Positions 22,704 through 30,943 of a stretch of DNA of 46,859 nt are shown here, one piece after another; position 1 is the stretch's first letter, and each line of letters starts with the position of its first letter. The DNA is from Burkholderiaceae bacterium (lineage in GTDB: Bacteria; Pseudomonadota; Gammaproteobacteria; Burkholderiales; Burkholderiaceae_C), in NCBI GenBank assembly GCA_017856435.1, contig JAFMFB010000017.1, positions 1-46,859 on the forward strand. Reading direction: 5' to 3'. The notes under the pieces are model-generated. The model saw only the letters and a program-made list of their open reading frames with translations, did not search any database and was not told the origin of the DNA. The translations under genes were made by a program, and so were the position numbers.

Positions 22704-23999
22704 ATGGAACTCAAACGCATCCTGGCCCGCGACACACGCAGTGCCAATGAGCAGGCGCTGGCACGCTTTGGTCCGAATGTCTTTGTCATCTCCAATCAAA
22801 GACTGGCGGGTCAAACAGAGCTGGTGGTTGCTGTGGACGTGCAAGCTGCCGAACCCAAGGACGATGAGACGGTGCCCGATTCGGCACAAGCGGTAACCGG
22901 CCACAGTTTCCAGGACCAATTGGTAGCGGCCCATATGCCAAAGTCGCAGACAACAAAGTCTCAGTTGACTGCCAAATCAGCCAACCCGTTCAGTTCATTT
23001 GATCGGCCCGAACCCAGTCTTGAGGCGGTTGCGCCTAGTCGTGAGCCCACGGGTGCCGAGAACGACCGTGACCTGATTCGTAGCCGCGAGATCGTGGCAA
23101 CGGTACGAGAAGAAATTGCCGCCTTGCGGCAGGAGTTCAGGCTCAGTCAGAAAGCCATGATGTGGCAGGCAGAACAATCCTGGCCGCAGGAGATCCAGCC
23201 TCTGGTGCAGGGCTTGAGCGAGGCTGCGGTGCCCGCGAGCCTGCGTACCTTGCTGCTGGATGCCTTGCGCGATCAGACCCACCTGGGTCTGGCCATTGAC
23301 ACCATCACCGAGCATTTGCTGGCCAATATTGACTACCAAACCGTGGCTGCCCCAAGCCAAGGCATCCATGTTCTGGCGGGGCCTTCGGGCAGCGGCAAAT
23401 CATCGATGGCCTCCCGGCTGCTGCGTCGAGCCATGCTCCAGCACAACCCGGATCAGATGACGGTCATTGCCTACAAGGACCAGCGGGCCGGCGCCTGGGC
23501 GCAGACCCAAATGCTGTGCGCCCAGTTGGGGGTGGACTGCCTACGCGCCAAGGACGCCGATACCCTGGCGGTCTTGTTAAGCGAGCTGGACCAGCGCCAG
23601 CTGATTCTGATTGATACAGCCGGTGTTCAGCTGCAAGAGAACATGCAGGCCTTGCGCCAGGTCTGCCCACAGGCCCAGTGGCACGCGGTACTGCCGGCCG
23701 ACGCATCCAGCGTAACCTTGCAGCGCGTACTCAGCGCCACCGGAATTCAGTGGAGCAGCCTGATGCTGAGCAAGCTGGATGAAGCCAGTGCGCCCTGGCC
23801 GCTGCTGCATTACCTGCTGCAAGCTGGCAGCCCGGTCGGGTTGTCGGTGGCTTGCGGGTCTGAGAAAATCGACGAGGCCTTGCAGCAGTTGACGCCCGAT
23901 CTGTTGGCTGAGCTGGCTGTAGCACAATGGATGCCTCAGGCGCAGCCTGCGCTAAGCCCCAGACCTGCCCCGATTGCAAATTTGATGGAGATTCACTAA
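22704..23999 (+). CDS. flhF: Flagellar placement GTPase FlhF
   Basis: An SRP-type GTPase that specifies flagellar position, usually polar. 431 aa: N-terminal basic domain (MELKRILARDTRSANEQALARFGPNVFVISN), a long variable linker (about 50-120), the N-domain helices, and the G domain with P-loop GPSGSGKSS (226-234), ILIDTAGVQ and SKLDEAS in place of the usual TKLDE. The C-terminus is slightly extended. flhA precedes it by 32 bp and flhG follows after 4 bp. Confidence 0.95.
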   Translation: MELKRILARDTRSANEQALARFGPNVFVISNQRLAGQTELVVAVDVQAAEPKDDETVPDSAQAVTGHSFQDQLVAAHMPKSQTTKSQLTAKSANPFSSFDRPEPSLEAVAPSREPTGAENDRDLIRSREIVATVREEIAALRQEFRLSQKAMMWQAEQSWPQEIQPLVQGLSEAAVPASLRTLLLDALRDQTHLGLAIDTITEHLLANIDYQTVAAPSQGIHVLAGPSGSGKSSMASRLLRRAMLQHNPDQMTVIAYKDQRAGAWAQTQMLCAQLGVDCLRAKDADTLAVLLSELDQRQLILIDTAGVQLQENMQALRQVCPQAQWHAVLPADASSVTLQRVLSATGIQWSSLMLSKLDEASAPWPLLHYLLQAGSPVGLSVACGSEKIDEALQQLTPDLLAELAVAQWMPQAQPALSPRPAPIANLMEIH

Positions 24000-24003
24000 G
24001 TTC

Positions 24004-24822
24004 ATGGACATGCAACGACCCACTCAGGTGATTGGGATTGCCAGCGGCAAGGGTGGGGTAGGCAAGACAACGGTATCGGTCAATTTGGCCGTGGCCCTAC
24101 ACGCTCTGGGCAGAAAGGTCATGCTGTTTGACGCCGATTTGAGTTTGGCCAACGCCCAGATCGCGCTGGGGTGTCGGGCGCCCTACAACATGAGCCACTT
24201 TCTGAGCGGTGAAAAAAAGCTGGACGAGATCATCGTGACCACCCGTCAGGGCATCAAGCTGGTGCCTGGCGCTTCAGGCTTGCAGGATATGGCAGCCTTG
24301 AGCGAGGTCCAGATTGCCAGAATCGTGCAGGAATTCAGCTCGCTGAACGATCAGATGGATTACCTGATTGTGGACATGGCGGCTGGCATCTCGCCGATGG
24401 TGATGAGCCTGCTGGCAGCCTGTTCGCTGCGCTTTGTGGTGGTCCGTGATGACCCGTCCTCAATTGCTGATGCCTACGGCACCATCAAGGTGATGGTTCA
24501 AGACCACCAGCTTCAAGACATTTTCCTGATTCCGAATGCGGTGGACACCGAACCCGAGGGCTACAAGCTGTATGAACGCATCAATCAGGTCTGTGCACGT
24601 TTTCTCGACAAATCTGTGAAATACCTGGGGTCGATTGAAAATGACGAGCTGGTTCTGGAGTCCCTGAAGAAATACCAGGCCATCCTGGAATACGCTCCAG
24701 GCAGCGCAGCTTCCAGAGATTTTCGTCGTCTGGCTGTCAGTGCTGATCAGCTGCCAAAGCCTGACCACGCCTCTGGGGGTATTCAGTTTTTTCTGGAGCG
24801 ACTGGTGCAAGCACCAGCCTGA
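24004..24822 (+). CDS. flhG: Flagellar number regulator FlhG/FleN (MinD-like ATPase)
   Basis: 272 aa with a deviant Walker A motif SGKGGVGKT (14-22), a switch region DADLSLANAQIALG, LIVDMAAGISP and a C-terminal amphipathic stretch (IQFFLERLVQ), as in FleN. The protein starts almost directly at the first beta-strand and has no N-terminal DQAxxLR helix, so it resembles Pseudomonas FleN more than Shewanella FlhG. FleN/FlhG restrain flagellar number by binding the FleQ/FlrA AAA+ domain; the partner here would be the protein at 9323-10513. Confidence 0.94.
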   Translation: MDMQRPTQVIGIASGKGGVGKTTVSVNLAVALHALGRKVMLFDADLSLANAQIALGCRAPYNMSHFLSGEKKLDEIIVTTRQGIKLVPGASGLQDMAALSEVQIARIVQEFSSLNDQMDYLIVDMAAGISPMVMSLLAACSLRFVVVRDDPSSIADAYGTIKVMVQDHQLQDIFLIPNAVDTEPEGYKLYERINQVCARFLDKSVKYLGSIENDELVLESLKKYQAILEYAPGSAASRDFRRLAVSADQLPKPDHASGGIQFFLERLVQAPA

Positions 24823-24827
24823 AGACC

Positions 24828-25574
24828 ATGGCCAATATCCGCATGTACGACGAGGTGCAGAACAACAGCGAAGCGCTGGTGATGGCCCATCTCGGCATGG
24901 TCAAGCGGGTTGCCCTGCACCTGAAGGTCCGCCTGCCGCCCTTCATGGAGTTGGATGAGTTGATTCAGGTCGGCATGATCGGCTTGTTGGAGGCCGCCCG
25001 AGCCTACAACCCGGGGCGCGGCATCGAATTCGAAAATTTTGCCCATAGCCGGGTGCGCGGCGCCATTCTGGATGAGGTGCGTCGGCTGTCGTTTCTGCCC
25101 CGCTCGGCGGTGGCCATCAACAAATCCCATAGCGAAGCTAATCAGTTGCTGGCGGTCCAGCTGGGGCGCACGCCGACTCAAGCCGAGCTGGCCGAGCATA
25201 TGGGCATGGACATTGAGCAGTTTCACAAGGAGCGTACCCAGGCGCACCGCTTTGAAACCTACTCGCTGGAAGTGGTGACCGATGAGGTGATGAACCTTTC
25301 AGCAGATCCGCAGCAGCAGCCCGAGGCGCTGGTTGAGCAGCAGGAGTTCATGGAGGCCCTGACCGAGGCCATTGCCGACCTGCCCGAACGAGAGCAGTTG
25401 GTCATGAACCTCTACTATGTTGAGGAGCTCAACCTGAAGGAAATTGGTGAAGTGCTGGAAGTCACTGAATCCCGGGTCAGTCAGATGCTCAGTGCTGTGG
25501 TGAAAAAGCTACGTACCAACCTGCAAATCGAGCCGGTTTCTGTTCGCAAACCCAGAAGTTCGAAAGTTGCATAA
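24828..25574 (+). CDS. fliA: Flagellar sigma factor FliA (sigma-28)
   Basis: 248 aa. Region 2 (HLKVRLPPFMELDELIQVGMIGLLEAARAYNPGRGIEFENFAHSRVRGAILDEVRR), region 3 (LGRTPTQAELAEHMGM) and region 4 (LPEREQLVMNLYYVEELNLKEIGEVLEVTESRVSQM) are all intact. It directs late flagellar genes and is held by FlgM. It lies 5 bp after flhG, so it should be under the flhA sigma-54 promoter. Confidence 0.97.
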   Translation: MANIRMYDEVQNNSEALVMAHLGMVKRVALHLKVRLPPFMELDELIQVGMIGLLEAARAYNPGRGIEFENFAHSRVRGAILDEVRRLSFLPRSAVAINKSHSEANQLLAVQLGRTPTQAELAEHMGMDIEQFHKERTQAHRFETYSLEVVTDEVMNLSADPQQQPEALVEQQEFMEALTEAIADLPEREQLVMNLYYVEELNLKEIGEVLEVTESRVSQMLSAVVKKLRTNLQIEPVSVRKPRSSKVA

Positions 25575-25604
25575 AAAACTAGTGGAATTGGACTCAAAAC
25601 CCTG

Positions 25605-25658
25605 TTCAAGCGGCAAATTCTTGCCGTTTTGCTTGAATTGAGCTTGGCTTTTCCAAGC
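25605..25658 (+). terminator. Tandem hairpins after fliA; the first overlaps the recurring palindrome
   Basis: The first hairpin, 25611-25626 (CGGCAA-ATTC-TTGCCG) followed by TTTT, is nested in outer arms TTCAAGC (25605-25611) and GCTTGAA (25631-25637). This fits an intrinsic terminator for fliA. A second hairpin, GCTTGG-CTTTT-CCAAGC, lies at 25642-25658. Positions 25609-25628 also match the flgB/fliK palindrome at 16 of 20 bases, so a regulatory role cannot be excluded. Confidence 0.6.
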
Positions 25659-25694
25659 CCTCGAATCAATCTCTGATTTTTACCCATCATTGGC

Positions 25695-25721
25695 TTAAGT
25701 TTCCTTGGCTGCCACCGAATC
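25695..25721 (+). promoter_or_regulatory. Sigma-28 (FliA) promoter for fliS
   Basis: TTAAGTTT at 25695-25702, an 11-nt spacer, and ACCGAATC at 25714-25721, close to TAAAGTTT-N11-GCCGATAA. It is 33 bp before the fliS ATG, consistent with class III expression of a filament chaperone. Confidence 0.68.
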
Positions 25722-25753
25722 CTGAAGTGACAGCTTCAAAGGAGTCTTGGATC

Positions 25754-26188
25754 ATGCGAGTCAATTTCAGAGCCATGGAGGAATATGGTCAGGGTAGCCA
25801 TACCAGTCGCGCCATGGCGGCGGACAAGGTTGAGCTAATTCAGATGCTGTTTGACGGCCTGATTGAGAGCATGGTCAGCGCCAAAGGACATATCGATCGC
25901 GGCTCAATTGAAGAAAAGAACAAGAGCCTGGCCAGAGCCGGCCGAATCACGATTGGCCTGCAAAGTGCCCTGGACCTGGAAAAGGGGGGTGATCTGGCCC
26001 GTAATCTGCACGAGCTCTACGGGTATGTCACACGTAGACTTGTCTTTGTCAATGCTTACAATGATCAGGCCGCTCTGGATGAAATTCTGTCGCTGATGCG
26101 AGAGATCAGCCAGGCATGGCGTGATGTGCCTGGCTTGTTGCCAGGCAAAGCACCAGTCGGCAGCGGGGTCCCCTCCACTATGCACTGA
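25754..26188 (+). CDS. fliS: Flagellin export chaperone FliS
   Basis: 144 aa from the ATG at 25754, chosen because AAAGGAG lies 9 nt upstream. A helical protein with the FliS pattern: SRAMAADKVELIQMLFDGLIESMVSAKGHIDRG, EEKNKSLARAGRITIGLQSALDLEKGGDLARNLHELYGYVTRRLVFVN. It prevents early flagellin polymerisation in the cytosol. fliC and fliD are not in the window, so the gene is separated from its usual partners. Confidence 0.9.
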   Translation: MRVNFRAMEEYGQGSHTSRAMAADKVELIQMLFDGLIESMVSAKGHIDRGSIEEKNKSLARAGRITIGLQSALDLEKGGDLARNLHELYGYVTRRLVFVNAYNDQAALDEILSLMREISQAWRDVPGLLPGKAPVGSGVPSTMH

Positions 26189-26206
26189 ACGCCAGCCCTG
26201 GCTGGC

Positions 26207-26222
26207 TGGCAAAGTCTTGGCA
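26207..26222 (+). promoter_or_regulatory. Possible sigma-54 promoter for motAB
   Basis: TGGCAAA-GTCT-TGGCA keeps the invariant GG and GC at 10-nt spacing but departs at three other positions. The predicted start is about 26233, 43 nt before motA. A good Shine-Dalgarno sequence (GAGGAG) precedes the motA ATG. I see no sigma-28 element here. Confidence 0.35.
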
Positions 26223-26275
26223 GCGGGTGATGGCAGATATTGTCCAGACACCTGGATGCTGATGAGGAGTCTTGA

Positions 26276-27139
26276 ATGGTTGCGATTATTGGTCTTGTAT
26301 TGTTGTTTGTCTTTGTCTTTGGCGGTTATGTCATGGCCGGAGGCTCGATGGCGCCCATCATCAAGGCAGCTCCCGTTGAGACCTTCATCATCGTAGGAGC
26401 CGGTGTGGCGGCCATGCTGGTTGGTAATGGCATGGAGGTGGTCAAAGGCCTGGGCAAAGGCATTGGCAAGGTGTTCAAGGGCCCGGCCTACAAGAAGGAA
26501 GACTACCTGAGCACTATCTTTGTCGTCGCCAAAATCATGAAAACCCTCAAGACGGAGGGGGCGGTGGCGCTAGAGGCGCATATTGAAAACCCCGAGGCAA
26601 GTGCAATTTTTGGCGAATACCCAAAAATCCTGCATGACCATGCCTTGTTGCACTTGATCACTGACACCGTGCGTTTGATGGTGGTGTCGTCCAGCAATCT
26701 CAGCCCTTACGCGGTGGAAGAGGTGATGGACCAGTCGATCAAGACACACCACCACAGTGAACTCAAGGTGGTTGATTCGGTCGGAACCCTGGCAGGTGCC
26801 CTGCCTGCGCTGGGTATCGTGGCCTGCGTGCTGGGTGTGGTCAAGACCATGGGCAAGATTGATGAGCCGCCACCTGTGCTGGGTGCCCTGATTGGTGGCG
26901 CTCTGGTCGGAACCTTCCTGGGCGTGTTCTTCGCCTATGGTCTGGTTGAGCCCATGTCCAAGCGGATGGCCCAGATTGTTGAAGAAGAGGGTGAGATCTT
27001 CAAGGTGGTCAAGCAGATCATCATTGGCACTATGCACGGACACCCTATGCCGCTGATCATTGAAGCAGCCCGGGTCAGCATCAGCCACCACAACCAGCCC
27101 AGCTTTGCCGAAGTGTTTGACGGCATGCGAGGTAATTAA
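26276..27139 (+). CDS. motA: Flagellar stator protein MotA
   Basis: 287 aa with four membrane helices; the last two are VGTLAGALPALGIVACVLGVVKTMG and LGALIGGALVGTFLGVFFAYGLVEP. The cytoplasmic loop has the torque-generating charged region. It forms the ion channel with MotB. Size and the long loop fit the proton-type MotA of proteobacteria. motB starts 2 bp downstream. Confidence 0.96.
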   Translation: MVAIIGLVLLFVFVFGGYVMAGGSMAPIIKAAPVETFIIVGAGVAAMLVGNGMEVVKGLGKGIGKVFKGPAYKKEDYLSTIFVVAKIMKTLKTEGAVALEAHIENPEASAIFGEYPKILHDHALLHLITDTVRLMVVSSSNLSPYAVEEVMDQSIKTHHHSELKVVDSVGTLAGALPALGIVACVLGVVKTMGKIDEPPPVLGALIGGALVGTFLGVFFAYGLVEPMSKRMAQIVEEEGEIFKVVKQIIIGTMHGHPMPLIIEAARVSISHHNQPSFAEVFDGMRGN

Positions 27140-27141
27140 GT

Positions 27142-28167
27142 ATGGCAGAAGCGGCCACCGCTGAGCTAGAAGCAGCACCGGTTGCCGACGCTGAGGCAGA
27201 GGCGCAGGCGGCAATTGCCGCGGCTGCGCAATCTGCGTCTGAGGCAGAGCCTGAAGCGCAAGCCGAAGCAGCGCCAACAGCGCCTGTCATCGTCATAAAA
27301 AAGGTGATTGGCGATGGCCACGGTGGCGCCCACGGTGGCGCCTGGAAAATTGCCCTGGCCGACATGATGACCGCCATGATGGCGTTCTTCCTGCTGATGT
27401 GGCTGCTGGGTGCCTCCAATGAAGACCAGCGCAAGAGCATTGCCGAATATTTCAAGCCAACGTCTCAGAGTAGTCTGGAGTTGGGCAAGTTGGCGGGATC
27501 GGATGGCATGTTTGGAGGTTCTTCCATCATCGATCCGGATGGCTTGCCGTTTCGGGCCAAGCAGACCAATATGCTCAATATCGTGACGCCCAAGTCTCAG
27601 GGAGGGCCCACTGAAAACGATCCATCGCCAAGGGGATCTGACAGCAAGGAGTCCGGCCAGATCGATGAAGAGCTGAAAGCCAAGATGGAAGCCGAAAAAG
27701 CCAGTTTTGAAAAATTGGAAAAGGACCTCAAGGAAAACCTGGAAAAAAATCCGAACCTGAAAAATCTTAAGGATCAGGTGCAGTTTGCCCGCGACAAGGA
27801 CGGCTTGCGGATCGAGATCATTGACAAGGCAGATTTCGCCATGTTCGGACTGGGGACTGCCAATATGACGCCCAGAGCGCAGGGATTGTTGCTGGAAGTT
27901 GGCAAATTGCTCACCGGATTACCCAACAAGGTGGCCTTGCGGGGCCACACCGACAGCCTGGCTTTTGCCAACACCAATAACCGCAACAACTGGACTTTAT
28001 CGTCCGAGCGTGCCGAGGCAACCCGTAAAAACCTTGAGCAGCAGGGCATTCAGGAAGCGCGTTTTGCCCGCATTGAGGGTGTGGCCGATACCGTGCCTTA
28101 CAACCCGACTGATCCCAAGGATCCGCGTAACCGACGTATCAGCATCACCATTCTCAACCGCGACTGA
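27142..28167 (+). CDS. motB: Flagellar stator protein MotB with Ala/Glu-rich N-terminal extension
   Basis: 341 aa. An unusual N-terminal 47 residues are almost only Ala, Glu, Pro and Gln. They are followed by IVIKKVIGDG, a His/Gly stretch, and the membrane helix containing the ion-binding Asp74 in LADMMTAMMAFFLLMWLL. A plug/linker region and an OmpA-like peptidoglycan-binding domain follow (VALRGHTDS ... NNWTLSSERAEATRKNLEQQGI ... PRNRRISITILNRD). It anchors the stator to the wall. Expected to be proton-driven. The extension lies on the cytoplasmic side. Confidence 0.95.
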   Translation: MAEAATAELEAAPVADAEAEAQAAIAAAAQSASEAEPEAQAEAAPTAPVIVIKKVIGDGHGGAHGGAWKIALADMMTAMMAFFLLMWLLGASNEDQRKSIAEYFKPTSQSSLELGKLAGSDGMFGGSSIIDPDGLPFRAKQTNMLNIVTPKSQGGPTENDPSPRGSDSKESGQIDEELKAKMEAEKASFEKLEKDLKENLEKNPNLKNLKDQVQFARDKDGLRIEIIDKADFAMFGLGTANMTPRAQGLLLEVGKLLTGLPNKVALRGHTDSLAFANTNNRNNWTLSSERAEATRKNLEQQGIQEARFARIEGVADTVPYNPTDPKDPRNRRISITILNRD

Positions 28168-28269
28168 TTGATCTGCTGCACGTAACTTGCGAAGCGCAGT
28201 GCGCTGCCAGCGGATGGGTCATGGGCAGTCAAGTCTGACCTTAAGCTCAGCAGGCCAGACGCCCCACGC
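28168..28269. other. Convergent intergenic region motB / channel gene
   Basis: 102 bp. It contains a tight inverted repeat AGCGCA-G-TGCGCT at 28193-28205 without a T-run. No strong terminator is seen. Confidence 0.3.
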
Positions 28270-29886
28270 TCAGCTTTGAAGCTTTAGCCAGATTTCCTGC
28301 TCACCTTCGGTCAAGCGTTTCTTCTCGGCCGCGATCTGGTCAAACTTACCCAGATCGGTCAGCAGCGCCAGTTGACGCATCTCGCCAAGTACATGCTTGA
28401 AGTGCTCTACCGCCAATTCGGGGTTAGCGGCGATCTTGTGTAGCGGCATGCCTTGTAAATCATGTTCTTTTTCATAAGCTTTTCTAGCCTGGGCAATTAG
28501 CTGATTGACTTCCTCCTTGCTCAGGTGAAGTCGCTTGGCTTCGTGATGGAGATGCTCTCGCTCTTCTTCAGACAAGATTCCATCGCCCAACATCTCATGC
28601 AGGGACTTTTTGAGCGCTTCACGCTCAATGCGCAACTGATCGGTAAACGCTGAAGACAAAATGGCCGCCGGGATGGCAAAGATGCCAATTCCCAACAAGG
28701 CCAAGATAATGGTCATCAACCGACCCATGGGTGTCACGGGTGAGATATCGCCATAGCCTACAGAAGCCAGGGTGATCACGGCCCAGTAGATGGCTTGCGG
28801 AATATTTTCAAATTTTTCAGGTTGCGCCTCGTGTTCAAAGAGGTAGCCCAGGCTGGCTGTCAGGATGACAAGCAAAAGCATCACAAAGGCAGATCCCGCC
28901 AAGACCGGCCACTCACGGACCACCACGATGGAGAGGGTTTTTGTTGACCCGGTATAGCGGGTGAGCTTGAGCAACCGTAGCAGTCGAAACACCCGTAGGA
29001 ATCGCAGATCGAGCAGGTGGTGTAGGAACGCTTCCAGGAAGAAAGGCATGATTGCCAATAGGTCAATCAGTGAAGGTAGGGTCTTGGCTTGTTTGAGTCG
29101 GCCCCAGATCGGATGGGCCATACCAGGTGATTCCACACTGGAATAGATTCGCAGGCAGTATTCAATCGTGAAGATTCCCACAGCAAGCGCATCCAGCACG
29201 ATGAACTCGATATTGAGGACATAGTGAATACCTTGAACTGACTCCAGTACGACAGCAACAACCGAAATCACCACCCAAAGCGCAATAAAGTTATCAAAGA
29301 GATGATGGAGTTCGCCGCCATATTCGCTGGGATAGACCAGGGCATGGATTTTTTGCCGGAATGTTCGTCCACGATTGGCGACCACGAATTCACGCCAGGC
29401 AGGGATCAAAACACGGAACAGTTTCAGGATTCGCAGCAGCCTGAGTAATCGCAAAGCTCTTAAATCTACTGGAATAAAGGCCTGCAGGTAAAAGGGTGCA
29501 ACGGCCAACAGGTCAATGATGGCAAAAGGGCTGCGGATGTATTTGAGGTGCGGACTGGAGGACCGTTTGAATTCGTGGTCTTCTGGTGCTAAGTAGAGTC
29601 GAGTCAGGTATTCGATCGTGAAGATGACTACCGAGAAAACATCGAAGTAGTGGAACCACTTCGCATACGGCGTGTAGATTTCGTTGACATTCTCCAGCAC
29701 CAGAGCCAACAGGTTGGCCACAATCAATATGCCGATCCACTTTTCGATTGGCTTATGCAGATTGTCTTCAATATGGGGGTCTAACAATGCGGCATAGGCG
29801 CGCTGGCGAAAGGTTTGCTCATCCGGGTTTACAGTCAACGACGTATCCGGAGCTTCTGTGACCTGGGCAGAGGATGGGGGCGTCAT
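28270..29886 (-). CDS. Potassium-channel-like protein with two tandem voltage-sensor domains and one pore
   Basis: 538 aa, inner membrane. First S1-S4 unit about 48-160: S2 has FTIEYLTRLY, S3 IIDLLAVAPFYLQAF, and S4 has six basic residues spaced by three (R143 to R158). Second S1-S4 unit about 197-310: FTIEYCLRIY, LIDLLAIMPFFLEAF, and S4 basic residues R295 to R310, again every third. Only the second is followed by a pore: S5 about 328-350, filter TLASVGYGD (372-380), S6 about 386-412. The cytoplasmic tail (420-538) is helical, with a DGILSEEERE element that resembles one EF-hand-like or acid-rich turn. The similarity of the two sensors points to internal duplication. It is followed from upstream, 11 bp away, by the 183-aa gene. 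GC appears lower than in the flagellar genes. Confidence 0.87.
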   Translation of the reverse strand: MTPPSSAQVTEAPDTSLTVNPDEQTFRQRAYAALLDPHIEDNLHKPIEKWIGILIVANLLALVLENVNEIYTPYAKWFHYFDVFSVVIFTIEYLTRLYLAPEDHEFKRSSSPHLKYIRSPFAIIDLLAVAPFYLQAFIPVDLRALRLLRLLRILKLFRVLIPAWREFVVANRGRTFRQKIHALVYPSEYGGELHHLFDNFIALWVVISVVAVVLESVQGIHYVLNIEFIVLDALAVGIFTIEYCLRIYSSVESPGMAHPIWGRLKQAKTLPSLIDLLAIMPFFLEAFLHHLLDLRFLRVFRLLRLLKLTRYTGSTKTLSIVVVREWPVLAGSAFVMLLLVILTASLGYLFEHEAQPEKFENIPQAIYWAVITLASVGYGDISPVTPMGRLMTIILALLGIGIFAIPAAILSSAFTDQLRIEREALKKSLHEMLGDGILSEEEREHLHHEAKRLHLSKEEVNQLIAQARKAYEKEHDLQGMPLHKIAANPELAVEHFKHVLGEMRQLALLTDLGKFDQIAAEKKRLTEGEQEIWLKLQS

Positions 29887-29897
29887 GTTGGGATTTC

Positions 29898-30449
29898 CTA
29901 GAACTGAAACTCACCAATTACGATTGGGCTTGAGAACTTGTCGCAGACTGACACTCGGATTTGGAGTTTTTTGTCAATGCGATCACCGCTCTCTATTGCA
30001 GAGACGGCGATGGGAACTGCAGAGCCAAGTGGCAAGGGTGTCAATTTCTCCAGGACCAGGGCACCAACTGTGGAGCGATCATTGGTGTCACATTTCTGGG
30101 CCAATTTTTGAGGTGTTTTGAAAAACGGGTTTTCAAGCCCATCCATCGGCCCACCCGGTGCAACAAGCGCTTGATAACAATCGCCCCAGGTGGCCGAGCC
30201 GTTTTCTTTGGCAGCGCATGCCTCGATGGAGTAGTCAGGCTCTGTGCGTTTTGCAGAATTGCCTTTGAAAAACTCACCCCAGGCTTCGCCGTGACGTTTG
30301 ATGGACTCTGTTTTATGCCCCTCTCGGTACTCGATGACGCCAATCCAGGCGACTAATCCAATCACGCAGGCAAGAAAGAGAAGAAAAATCTGATCCCAGA
30401 ATTTGGGTAGGCCAGAATCAGCGGGGCTCTCAGAGGGTGTTATGTCCAT
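29898..30449 (-). CDS. Small membrane-anchored protein of unknown function, cotranscribed with the channel
   Basis: 183 aa. An N-terminal cytoplasmic segment, one membrane helix (about 20-40, IFLLFLACVIGLVAWIGVI), then a probably periplasmic domain with four cysteines (in IEACAAKEN, WGDCYQAL, AQKCDTND and VSVCDKF) that could form disulphides. I do not recognise a family. It ends 11 bp before the channel start, so it may be an accessory subunit. A pilin-like identity was considered and not supported, as there is no prepilin cleavage site. Confidence 0.6.
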   Translation of the reverse strand: MDITPSESPADSGLPKFWDQIFLLFLACVIGLVAWIGVIEYREGHKTESIKRHGEAWGEFFKGNSAKRTEPDYSIEACAAKENGSATWGDCYQALVAPGGPMDGLENPFFKTPQKLAQKCDTNDRSTVGALVLEKLTPLPLGSAVPIAVSAIESGDRIDKKLQIRVSVCDKFSSPIVIGEFQF

Positions 30450-30657
30450 GAATTTTGATCTGAGTCAATAAGCGCAACACGGTATACATGTTGGATGCTT
30501 TGTCAATGGTGTTTCTATCTAGTTAAAGTTCACGCCCCTTTTTGCTTTGACTGGCCAAAGGGAGTGGTGACCAGTGACAGAGGCTGGAAGCAAACCGAAT
30601 GCGAGGGTGGATGTGGCATAATTCAGCCTCTTGCCGGGGCGTTAGCGCCAGCGCGCA
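30450..30657. other. Intergenic leader region before tRNA-Val
   Basis: 208 bp between the divergent small membrane protein gene and the tRNA gene. No ORF is supported. It should hold the promoters for both, but I see no convincing -35/-10 pair. Confidence 0.3.
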
Positions 30658-30732
30658 GGGCGATTAGCTCAGCGGTAGAGCACTGCATTCACACTGCAGG
30701 GGTCACATGTTCGATCCATGTATCGCCCACCA
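30658..30732 (+). tRNA. tRNA-Val (anticodon CAC)
   Basis: A full cloverleaf can be folded by eye: acceptor GGGCGAT / ATCGCCC, D-stem GCTC / GAGC, anticodon stem CTGCA / TGCAG around loop TTCACAC (anticodon CAC), T-stem ACATG / CATGT around TTCGATC, and encoded 3' ACCA. It reads the Val codon GUG. A hairpin with a T-run follows at 30750-30783. Confidence 0.96.
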
Positions 30733-30749
30733 AATTCACCATAAATATC

Positions 30750-30783
30750 AAGCACTTAAAGTTTATTTTTTGTGCTTTTTCTT
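30750..30783 (+). terminator. Intrinsic terminator after tRNA-Val
   Basis: AAGCAC (30750-30755) pairs with GTGCTT (30772-30777) across an AT-rich loop and is followed by TTT-C-TT. The stem is short, but the position directly after the tRNA is fitting. Confidence 0.55.
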
Positions 30784-30943
30784 AGGTTTTGGCGGTATGG
30801 TTGTAACCAGCCACCCAGAGCCCAGACCTTTCGTCCAGGAACTTGTTGGTCCCTAAGCGGGCATTCAGCCAATGTGCCCTGTCATTGGCGGGTTGTTGTC
30901 GGGTTTGATTGCAAATAGTCTCAAACAAGCTCTTGGAAATCGA
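30784..30943. other. Intergenic region, no supported gene
   Basis: 160 bp between the tRNA terminator and the amidohydrolase 3' end. Short frames exist, but none has a ribosome site or recognisable product. It may contain a decayed remnant; I cannot assign one. Confidence 0.3.

Noticed and set aside
29898-30449. Small membrane protein as a type IV pilin
   Set aside because: No prepilin peptidase motif before the hydrophobic segment, and no pilus genes nearby.
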